Shown here piece after piece: positions 1 through 5,944 of a stretch of 5,944 bases of DNA. The stretch is from NCBI GenBank assembly GCA_024697505.1, contig JAILFQ010000364.1, positions 1 through 5,944 on the forward strand, read 5' to 3'. This DNA comes from Lachnospiraceae bacterium (GTDB taxonomy: Bacteria > Bacillota > Clostridia > Lachnospirales > Lachnospiraceae). A program made the translations under genes and the position numbers. Each line of letters opens with the position of its first letter. The stretch's first letter is position 1. A model generated the notes under the pieces. That model had not been told where the DNA came from and searched no databases. It saw only the letters and a program-made list of their open reading frames with translations.

Positions 1-1
1 A

Positions 2-115
2 AGAAAACCTGTAAATCGCGAAGTTGAAGGTAAAATTCATCTGGGAGGACTTATGGTCTTATTTGCAATAATGATCATGGTTTTATTCAAAGATATTATT
101 GGACTTTTTAAGTAA
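2..115 (+). CDS. rseP: RseP/RasP-family site-2 intramembrane metalloprotease, C-terminal end only
   Basis: This is the last 37 codons and TAA stop of a gene that starts before the window. The reading frame begins KPVNREVEGKIHLGG and continues into a hydrophobic stretch (about residues 17-36 of the visible part, LMVLFAIMIMVLF then DIIGLF), ending in Lys. A polar loop followed by a final transmembrane helix and a very short tail is the usual C-terminus of RseP/RasP/MmpA zinc proteases. These cleave membrane-embedded substrates such as anti-sigma factors and remnant signal peptides. The catalytic HExxH and the PDZ domain would lie upstream and are not visible, so the call rests on the tail sequence and on its position just before ispG, where this protease gene is commonly found in Clostridia. 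It is probably co-transcribed with ispG. It is incomplete because of the window edge, not because of a mutation. Confidence 0.85.
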   Translation, partial: RKPVNREVEGKIHLGGLMVLFAIMIMVLFKDIIGLFK

Positions 116-116
116 A

Positions 117-122
117 AGAGGA
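117..122 (+). promoter_or_regulatory. Ribosome binding site of ispG
   Basis: AGAGGA lies 7 bases before the ATG at 130 and overlaps nothing else in the 14-base gap after the rseP stop. It is a moderate Shine-Dalgarno match. It supports ATG 130 as the start and shows there is no room for a separate promoter inside the gap. Confidence 0.75.
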
Positions 123-129
123 AACTTAT

Positions 130-1197
130 ATGTTGGAAAAAGGCATTATCAGAAGAAAGAGCAAAGTTGTAAGTATAGGTGGCCTTTCTATAGGCGGAAA
201 TAATAAAATTGCCATTCAATCCATGACCAATACAAGAACCGATGATGTAAATGCTACGGTTAAACAGATCAAAGAACTTGAAACCGCCGGTTGTGAAATA
301 ATCAGGTGTGCAGTTCCGGATATGAATGCTGCCAAGGCTTTTTCTGATATTAAAAAGCAGATAAATATCCCTCTTGTAGCAGATATTCACTTTGATTATA
401 AACTTGCGATAGCCGCTATGGAAAACGGTGCAGATAAAATAAGAATAAATCCGGGAAATATAGGAAGCAAAGACAAGATCAAAGCAGTTGTTGATGTAGC
501 CAAAGAAAGGAATATTCCGATAAGAGTCGGTGTAAACAGCGGATCTCTTGAAAAGGACCTTATTTTAAAATACGGAGGCGTAACTGCTGAAGGTCTTGTT
601 GAAAGTGCGCTTGATAAATGTGCCATTATTGAAGATCTTGGCTATGACAATCTTGTAATAAGCATTAAATCTTCGGATGTACTTATGTCTGTAAAAGCGC
701 ATGAGATTATTTCAGGTAAAACAAATTATCCTTTGCATGTCGGAATAACGGAGTCCGGAACGGTTACCGGCGGAAATATCAAATCTGCAATGGGACTTGC
801 GATGATACTTGGACAGGGAATAGGAGATACTATCAGAGTTTCTCTTACCGCAGATCCGGTAGAAGAAATAAAGTCTGCAAAGATTATACTCAGAACCCTT
901 GGCTTAAGAAAAGGAGGAATAGAAGTTGTCTCTTGTCCTACCTGTGGAAGGACAAGAATAGATTTAATCCCTCTTGTAGCAAATGTCGAAAAACTGGTTG
1001 AGGGTTATCCTTTAGATATTAAGCTTGCGGTAATGGGATGTGCCGTTAACGGACCGGGAGAGGCAAAAGAGGCAGATCTGGGAATAGCCGGAGGCTATAA
1101 AGAAGGCCTTATATTTAAGAAAGGCGAAGTTATAAGAAAGGTCAAAGAGGAAGACCTTCTTATAGAGTTGAAGAAGGAACTGGATAAAATGCTTTAA
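130..1197 (+). CDS. ispG: 4-hydroxy-3-methylbut-2-en-1-yl diphosphate synthase (IspG/GcpE)
   Basis: IspG is the penultimate enzyme of the MEP (non-mevalonate) isoprenoid pathway. It reductively converts 2-C-methyl-D-erythritol 2,4-cyclodiphosphate to HMBPP with electrons from ferredoxin or flavodoxin, in the cytoplasm. The 355-residue protein has the family's two parts. A TIM barrel covers about residues 1-260, with motifs IQSMTNTRTDDV (29-40), ADIHFDYKLA (84-93) and KIRINPGNIG (103-112). A C-terminal iron-sulfur domain carries the complete ligand set of the 4Fe-4S cluster: Cys269 and Cys272 in CPTCGRTRID, Cys304 in MGCAVNGPGEA, and Glu311. LHVGITESG (202-210) and SLTADPVEE (238-246) are also typical. 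The length fits the compact bacterial form (E. coli about 370), without the extra domain of plant enzymes. The ATG at 130 is supported by its ribosome binding site and by the family N-terminus. There is no signal peptide. It sits 14 bases after rseP and 23 bases before polC, probably in the same operon. Identity is near certain. Confidence 0.98.
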   Translation: MLEKGIIRRKSKVVSIGGLSIGGNNKIAIQSMTNTRTDDVNATVKQIKELETAGCEIIRCAVPDMNAAKAFSDIKKQINIPLVADIHFDYKLAIAAMENGADKIRINPGNIGSKDKIKAVVDVAKERNIPIRVGVNSGSLEKDLILKYGGVTAEGLVESALDKCAIIEDLGYDNLVISIKSSDVLMSVKAHEIISGKTNYPLHVGITESGTVTGGNIKSAMGLAMILGQGIGDTIRVSLTADPVEEIKSAKIILRTLGLRKGGIEVVSCPTCGRTRIDLIPLVANVEKLVEGYPLDIKLAVMGCAVNGPGEAKEADLGIAGGYKEGLIFKKGEVIRKVKEEDLLIELKKELDKML

Positions 1198-1206
1198 AAA
1201 AGTTGG

Positions 1207-1214
1207 GGGGAGGA
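1207..1214 (+). promoter_or_regulatory. Strong ribosome binding site that fixes the polC start
   Basis: GGGGAGGA contains a perfect GGAGG core (1209-1213), 7 bases before ATG 1221. The open frame extends six codons further up to a TTG at 1203, but the ribosome binding site lies inside that extension, and no Shine-Dalgarno sequence sits at a suitable distance before the TTG. ATG 1221 is therefore the start. Confidence 0.88.
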
Positions 1215-1220
1215 AATAGA

Positions 1221-4200
1221 ATGGATATCTTTAGACTTTTTGAAAACCTTGTGGCAGATGAAGATACCGTCGAATCTTTTAAGGATGTGGAAGTGAAAAA
1301 GCTTTGTGCTTCAAGCAGTAACAAGAATGAAGCCATTATTCATACAGAATCTTCCAGAATCCTTTCAAATAAAGAAATAAAGAAACTTGAAAATACTTTG
1401 AATTCTCAAAAAGGTAAATACGCCGGAAATAGTTATAAGATCAAAACAAAGTACAAGCTTTCATCACAGTATGATCCCAAAAATCTTTGGGATGTTATAA
1501 AGTCAGATACAGAGGAAGAGATCCGAAACGAAAACAGGATCGCTTCCATGTTGTTGTGCCAGTCTGAGTTAGAGTTTTCATCCTCTGAAAACGGTACAAA
1601 TGATATTCTAACAATCACTGCCGATAATAATTTCATTTTTGTTAATGAATCCGAGTATTTAAAGAATAAACTTACAAACATCTTCAATGACCGGTATGGA
1701 TTTAACATAACAATTTTATATAATTTTGTAGATATGCAAAAGAAAGAAGAAGAGGAAAAACCTGAAGTGTTTAAATATCCTGTAAGACATACGGAAACCG
1801 GTGCAAATACCGAACAAAAAGCACCTGCCGCAGAGAATAAAAACACTTCTAAAAAGGAAAACGAAAAAGACGGAAAAGTTACAGTATCTGTAACAAATAC
1901 CGGTGCTTCTCAGGTAAAAGCTTCCTCCGATCCTTCAAACGACAGTAATAAAAATGATTATAAAAAGACCGGAAATAAGAAGAGTTTTGATTCAAAGTTT
2001 ATGAAGAAAAGATTATTTGAAGATCCGGATATTTTCTACGGAAGGCCATTTGAAGATCCCGCAAATCCTTTAGATTGCATCAAGATATCGGATATTGAAG
2101 ATGAAATAGGAGAAGTGGTTGTACAAGGAAAGATTACTTTCCTTGATGAAAAAGACACCAAAAAGGGAGACAGAAAGATTGTAATAGTAGATATTACCGA
2201 TTTTACGGATTCCATTACATTCAAAATCTTTCCTGAGATTGAAGAATACGCTGCTTATAAAGACAAACTTAAAGAGGGAAACTTTGTTAAATTAAAAGGC
2301 CAGGCTTTATTCGACAACTATAAAAGGGAAATAGGTTTGGTTAACATTGTAGGTATAAAGCAGATAAAGAGTTTTGTTAAGAAAAGAATGGATAACTATG
2401 AGGGCGAAAAGAGAGTGGAACTTCACGCCCATACAATCTTCTCAGAAATGGACGCGGTTATAGACCCTAAAGTTCTTGTTGAAACAGCTTTTGATTGGGG
2501 AATGCCCGGCGTAGCGATCACAGATCATGGTGTAGTACAGGCGTTCCCTGTTGCAAACCATGCTTTAGATCCTAAAAAGTTCAAGGACGATCCGGAAAAA
2601 ATGGAAAGATACCAGAACTTTAAGATCATCTATGGTGTAGAATGCTATCTTGTTGACGACGATAACAAGATTGTTGAAAATGATAAAGGTCAGACATTGG
2701 ACGCTACAGCTGTAGTATATGATATAGAAACAACAGGTTTTGACAAGGAAAACGATAAGATCATAGAAATCGGTGCCGTTAAGGTGCAAAACGGTGAGAT
2801 AATAGACCGTTTTTCAACTTTTATCGATCCGAAGATCCCTATACCTGCAAGAATTGAAAAATTAACAGGTATTTCTGATGATATGGTAATAGGTGCAGAG
2901 ACTATTGACCAGGTACTTCCTAAGTTCCTCGACTTTTGTAAGGACTGTGTTCTTGTTGCCCATAATGCCGGATTTGACACCGGATTTACCCGCATTAAAG
3001 CTGCAAAACTCGGTCTGCCATTTGATTATACAATTGTAGACACTGTAGGCCTTGCAAGAGTATTGCTTCCGGATATTAAAAATACAAAGCTGGATACCGT
3101 GGCAGAAGCGGTGAATGTGGTTTTAAAAGACCACCACAGAGCCGTAAACGATGCTGAAGCAACAGCCGGAATCTATCTTAAGTTTTTACAAAAGCTTAAA
3201 GAAAAAGGTATTAACGACCTTGCTCATATAGAGGATATTGCCGTTATCCCTCCTGAACAGATTAAGAAGATGCACCTGTATCACTGCATACTTCTTATTA
3301 AGAATGACATAGGAAGAATCAATCTTTATAAAATGATCTCTATGTCACACATAAAATATTTCAGCAGATTTCCACGTATACCTAAGTCTCTTCTTACAGA
3401 AAACAGAGAGGGGATCATAGTGGGCTCGGCCTGTGAAGCCGGAGAACTTTTCCAGGCCCTTATAAGAAACGAATCTCCTGATGAGATCGACAGACTTTGT
3501 GAGTTTTATGACTATTATGAGATTCAGCCTCTTGGAAACAATATCTTTATGATAGACAGCGATAAGGTTCCTCAGGTTACATCGGTAGACGACCTCATAG
3601 AGTATAATAAGAAGATCATAAGTCTTGGTGAAAAGTATAATAAGCCGGTTGTTGCAACCACCGACTGTCATTTCTTAAATCCTGAAGACGAATCGTATAG
3701 AAGAATGATGTTGTATGCAAAATGGGAAGATGATGAACCGCAGGCACCTTTGTACTTCAGGACAACTCAGGAAATGCTGGATGAGTTTTCTTATCTTCCA
3801 AAAGAAAAAGCAGAGGAAATCGTAATTACAAATACTCATAAGATTTATGATATGTGTGAGAAGATTTCTCCCGTAAGACCTGATAAATGTCCTCCGGTCA
3901 TTGAAAACTCTGATGAAGATCTTCGTAAGATCTGTTACAATAAGGCCCATTCAATGTATGGTGAAAACCTTCCGGAACCTGTAGCCGAAAGACTGGAACA
4001 TGAACTTAAGTCCATTATCAGTAATGGTTACTCGGTTATGTATATCATTGCCCAAAAACTGGTTTGGAAGTCCAATGAGGACGGATATCTGGTAGGTTCC
4101 AGAGGTTCGGTAGGATCATCATTTGTAGCTACCATGTCCGGTATTACAGAGGTTAATCCGCTTAGACCGCATTATTATTGCCCTAATTGCTTTTATTCCG

Positions 4201-5798
4201 ATTTTGATTCGGAAACCGTTATAGAGGCGCAGCGTAACGGTATCTGCGGTTTTGATTTGCCTGATAAGATATGTCCTAATTGCGGAAAGAAGCTTATTAA
4301 GGACGGCCACGACATTCCTTTTGAAACCTTCCTTGGTTTCTACGGAGATAAGGAGCCTGATATAGACCTTAACTTCTCCGATGAATACCAGTCCAAGGCT
4401 CACGAATATACCGAAGTAATATTTGGTAAAGGCCAGACCTTTAAAGCAGGTACTGTCGGTACTCTTGCGGATAAAACTGCTTACGGCTACGTTTTAAAAT
4501 ATGACGAATGTCATGGTATGAAGCATAGGGATGCAGAAGTTAAAAGGCTTTCATCCGGAATGATAGGTGTAAGACGTACAACGGGCCAGCATCCGGGCGG
4601 AATAGTAGTTCTTCCTTTCGGAGAAAACATCTATTCCTTTACGCCTATACAAAGGCCTGCAAATGATATGACAAGTAATATTGTTACAACCCACTTTGAA
4701 TATCATTCCATTGACCATAACCTTTTAAAACTTGATATACTGGGACACCAGGATCCTACAATGATAAGACGACTTTCGGATCTTACGGGAGTTGATGCTC
4801 TTAATCTTCCTATGGACGATCCTAAGATAGTTTCCTTATTCCATTCAACGGAAGCTCTTGGAATCAAACCGGAAGATATAAGCGGAAATGATCTCGGAAG
4901 CCTTGGTCTTCCTGAACTCGGTACAAATTTTGTTATGCAGATGCTTAGAGAAACAAAACCTAAAAATTTCTCTGACATGGTTAGAATCTCAGGTCTTTCT
5001 CATGGAACCAACGTTTGGACCAATAACGCTCAGGAACTTATCAATAACGGAACCTGTACCCTTGATAAGTGTATATGTACAAGAGACGATATTATGAGAT
5101 ACCTTATTACCATGGGGGTTGAAAAGGGACTTGCCTTTAAGATAATGGAATCTGTTCGAAAAGGTAGGGGACTTACACCTGAAATGGAAGCGTCCATGAA
5201 GGAAAAGAATGTTCCTGACTGGTATATTTGGTCATGTAAACGTATTCAGTACATGTTCCCTAAGGCTCATGCAACCGCTTATATGATGATGGCCTTCAGA
5301 GTCGCTTACTTTAAGATATACCATCCTCTTGCATATTATGCTGCATACTTCGGTATAAGAGCAAACTCATTTGATTATGAGAAGATGTGCTTTGGTATAG
5401 ATGTCCTCAGAAAGAATATGAAAGAGATCCAAAAAAAGATAGAATCAAACGAAGCTTCGGATAAAGAGAAGGATACTCTTGAAAACATGAAATTGGTAGA
5501 AGAGATGTATGCAAGAGGGCTTGAATTCATGCCTATAGATCTTTTTAAGGCAAAAGCTCATGCATTCCAGATCATAGACGGTAAGCTTATGCCATCATTT
5601 GACAGTATAGAAGGTCTTGGTGAAAAGGCTGCGGATCTTATCGTAGAAGCTGTAAAGGCGGGGCCTTTCGTATCCAGAGACGATTTTAAGACAAGAACCA
5701 AGGCAACACAGACGGTTGTAGATAAAATGGCCGAATTTGGTATACTTGGAAGCATACCAAAATCCGATCAGTTTTCAATTATGGACTTATTTGGATAA
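1221..5798 (+). CDS. polC: DNA polymerase III PolC-type, replicative polymerase with 3'-5' proofreading exonuclease
   Basis: PolC is the essential replicative DNA polymerase of low-GC Gram-positives and works at the fork with the sliding clamp. Numbering from ATG 1221 gives 1525 residues. Domains in order: a variable N-terminal domain (1-170); a charged, probably disordered linker (about 172-254); an OB fold (about 289-384); and a PHP domain with H402, H404, D411, D435, H436 and E474. The PHP domain is interrupted by a DEDDh exonuclease with D501 and E503 (DIETTG), D586 (AHNAGFD), and H639 and D644 (HRAVND), then resumes with D815 and H817 (TDCH). The polymerase core follows: GSRGSVGSS (959-967); a four-Cys zinc site (C987, C990, C1018, C1021); catalytic D1047 and D1049 (PDIDLNF); RTTGQHPGG (1119-1127); catalytic D1172 (LKLDILGH); KIMESVRKGRGLTPE from 1307; and MFPKAHA near 1346. 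A helix-hairpin-helix lies near 1463-1485, and the tail QFSIMDLFG is probably the clamp-binding peptide. All catalytic residues are present with no frameshift. As I recall B. subtilis PolC (1437 residues), the extra length lies mostly in the N-terminal linker. It follows ispG by 23 bases. The TTG at 1203 is rejected as the start. Confidence 0.98.
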   Translation: MDIFRLFENLVADEDTVESFKDVEVKKLCASSSNKNEAIIHTESSRILSNKEIKKLENTLNSQKGKYAGNSYKIKTKYKLSSQYDPKNLWDVIKSDTEEEIRNENRIASMLLCQSELEFSSSENGTNDILTITADNNFIFVNESEYLKNKLTNIFNDRYGFNITILYNFVDMQKKEEEEKPEVFKYPVRHTETGANTEQKAPAAENKNTSKKENEKDGKVTVSVTNTGASQVKASSDPSNDSNKNDYKKTGNKKSFDSKFMKKRLFEDPDIFYGRPFEDPANPLDCIKISDIEDEIGEVVVQGKITFLDEKDTKKGDRKIVIVDITDFTDSITFKIFPEIEEYAAYKDKLKEGNFVKLKGQALFDNYKREIGLVNIVGIKQIKSFVKKRMDNYEGEKRVELHAHTIFSEMDAVIDPKVLVETAFDWGMPGVAITDHGVVQAFPVANHALDPKKFKDDPEKMERYQNFKIIYGVECYLVDDDNKIVENDKGQTLDATAVVYDIETTGFDKENDKIIEIGAVKVQNGEIIDRFSTFIDPKIPIPARIEKLTGISDDMVIGAETIDQVLPKFLDFCKDCVLVAHNAGFDTGFTRIKAAKLGLPFDYTIVDTVGLARVLLPDIKNTKLDTVAEAVNVVLKDHHRAVNDAEATAGIYLKFLQKLKEKGINDLAHIEDIAVIPPEQIKKMHLYHCILLIKNDIGRINLYKMISMSHIKYFSRFPRIPKSLLTENREGIIVGSACEAGELFQALIRNESPDEIDRLCEFYDYYEIQPLGNNIFMIDSDKVPQVTSVDDLIEYNKKIISLGEKYNKPVVATTDCHFLNPEDESYRRMMLYAKWEDDEPQAPLYFRTTQEMLDEFSYLPKEKAEEIVITNTHKIYDMCEKISPVRPDKCPPVIENSDEDLRKICYNKAHSMYGENLPEPVAERLEHELKSIISNGYSVMYIIAQKLVWKSNEDGYLVGSRGSVGSSFVATMSGITEVNPLRPHYYCPNCFYSDFDSETVIEAQRNGICGFDLPDKICPNCGKKLIKDGHDIPFETFLGFYGDKEPDIDLNFSDEYQSKAHEYTEVIFGKGQTFKAGTVGTLADKTAYGYVLKYDECHGMKHRDAEVKRLSSGMIGVRRTTGQHPGGIVVLPFGENIYSFTPIQRPANDMTSNIVTTHFEYHSIDHNLLKLDILGHQDPTMIRRLSDLTGVDALNLPMDDPKIVSLFHSTEALGIKPEDISGNDLGSLGLPELGTNFVMQMLRETKPKNFSDMVRISGLSHGTNVWTNNAQELINNGTCTLDKCICTRDDIMRYLITMGVEKGLAFKIMESVRKGRGLTPEMEASMKEKNVPDWYIWSCKRIQYMFPKAHATAYMMMAFRVAYFKIYHPLAYYAAYFGIRANSFDYEKMCFGIDVLRKNMKEIQKKIESNEASDKEKDTLENMKLVEEMYARGLEFMPIDLFKAKAHAFQIIDGKLMPSFDSIEGLGEKAADLIVEAVKAGPFVSRDDFKTRTKATQTVVDKMAEFGILGSIPKSDQFSIMDLFG

Positions 5799-5815
5799 AA
5801 AATTTAAAAAATTGC

Positions 5816-5844
5816 TTGCATTTTCCTTTGCGGTAGTGTATAGT
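5816..5844 (+). promoter_or_regulatory. Sigma-A-type promoter for the tRNA-Glu gene
   Basis: The -35 TTGCAT (5816-5821) and -10 TATAGT (5839-5844) are separated by exactly 17 bases, and the A/T run after the polC stop (about 5796-5811) could act as an UP-like element. Transcription would start near 5851, leaving a leader of about 20 bases before the mature tRNA 5' end at 5873. The spacing and the position directly before a stable RNA gene make this a good candidate, although both hexamers depart from consensus. An alternative -35 (TTGCTT, 5812-5817) would give a 21-base spacer and is less likely. Confidence 0.75.
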
Positions 5845-5852
5845 AATCCTTG

Positions 5853-5867
5853 CTTGCGAAAAGCGAG
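5853..5867 (+). other. Possible small hairpin in the tRNA 5' leader
   Basis: CTTGC (5853-5857) can pair with GCGAG (5863-5867) around a GAAAA loop, giving five pairs including one G-T. It would lie at the start of the primary transcript, 5 bases before the mature tRNA 5' end where RNase P cuts. It has no following T run, so it is not a terminator. The stem is short and may be chance. Confidence 0.3.
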
Positions 5868-5872
5868 GATAT

Positions 5873-5944
5873 GGCTCGATGGTCAGGCGGTTAAGACGTC
5901 GCCCTCTCACGGCGAAATCAGGGGGTCGATTCCCCTTCGAGCGG
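5873..5944 (+). tRNA. tRNA-Glu (anticodon CTC), atypical, reaches the window end
   Basis: This tRNA reads GAG glutamate codons. The cloverleaf is clear. The acceptor 5' strand GGCTCGA (5873-5879) pairs with TCGAGC near the 3' end for six pairs. The D arm is GTC/GAC (5882-5884 with 5895-5897). The anticodon stem TCGCC/GGCGA (5899-5903 with 5911-5915) carries the seven-base loop CTCTCAC with CTC at 5906-5908. A four-base variable region AATC follows, then a T stem AGGGG/CCCCT (5920-5924 with 5932-5936). The D loop and anticodon arm closely resemble bacterial tRNA-Glu, and the four-base variable region (no base 47) also fits. Oddities are a G opposite G at pair 1-72, G instead of T at position 54, and G instead of A at position 14. 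The window stops at the discriminator base (G73), so whether CCA is encoded cannot be seen. It could be a functional minor isoacceptor or a decaying copy. Confidence 0.85.

Noticed and set aside
1203..1220. TTG-initiated six-codon N-terminal extension of polC
   Set aside because: The strong GGAGG lies within this extension, 7 bases before ATG 1221, and no ribosome binding site is suitably placed before the TTG.
4888..5097. Forward-strand 69-codon open frame inside polC
   Set aside because: It overlaps the conserved polymerase core in another frame, has no ribosome binding site and no recognisable protein features. It is a shadow of polC.
37..5755. Reverse-strand open frames of 62-137 codons opposite ispG and polC
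   Set aside because: All lie antisense to two confidently identified genes, none has a convincing start context or domain, and their composition reflects the complementary strand.
5797..5820. A/T-rich run after the polC stop as a possible intrinsic terminator
   Set aside because: There is no GC-rich stem before a T tract. Only a weak AAATTT palindrome is present.
5812..5857. Eight-base direct repeat TTGCTTGC at 5812-5819 and 5850-5857, one copy over the -35 and one at the transcript start
   Set aside because: A possible operator, but eight bases of simple sequence can recur by chance, and there is no regulator or wider symmetry to support it.
1..5944. Search for a novel accessory system, mobile element, CRISPR array, riboswitch or integrated phage remnant
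   Set aside because: Nearly the whole window is filled by three conserved housekeeping genes and a tRNA. No repeats, integrase, attachment-site duplication or unexplained coding region was seen. The tRNA could serve as an attachment site, but its downstream flank is outside the window.

Overview
This window is ordinary core-genome DNA from a low-GC Firmicute, most likely a clostridial or Lachnospiraceae-like bacterium. Two things point there. The replicative polymerase is PolC, the Gram-positive C-family enzyme with a proofreading exonuclease inserted in its PHP domain. The gene order (3' end of an rseP-type membrane protease, then ispG, then polC) is one I associate with Clostridia. Codon use is AT-rich and even throughout, and I see no sign of horizontal transfer, mobile elements, CRISPR or phage genes.

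Layout: bases 2-115 are the last 37 codons of a site-2 metalloprotease (RseP/RasP family) that begins upstream of the window. After a 14-base gap with a ribosome binding site comes ispG (130-1197), the iron-sulfur enzyme of the non-mevalonate isoprenoid pathway. After a further 23 bases, holding a very strong ribosome binding site, comes polC (1221-5798), complete at 1525 codons. The three genes share one strand and have short gaps with no visible terminator or promoter, so they probably form the end of one operon. It would link membrane-protein proteolysis, isoprenoid precursor synthesis and chromosome replication.

Bases 5799-5872 hold no gene but contain a good sigma-A-type promoter (TTGCAT, 17-base spacer, TATAGT) for the last feature, a tRNA-Glu gene with anticodon CTC (5873-5944) that reaches the end of the window. 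This tRNA departs from consensus at several normally conserved positions. That, plus a few details of PolC (a long disordered linker, an unusual clamp-binding tail, an intact-looking PHP motif), is the most noteworthy content. I found no previously undescribed system here.
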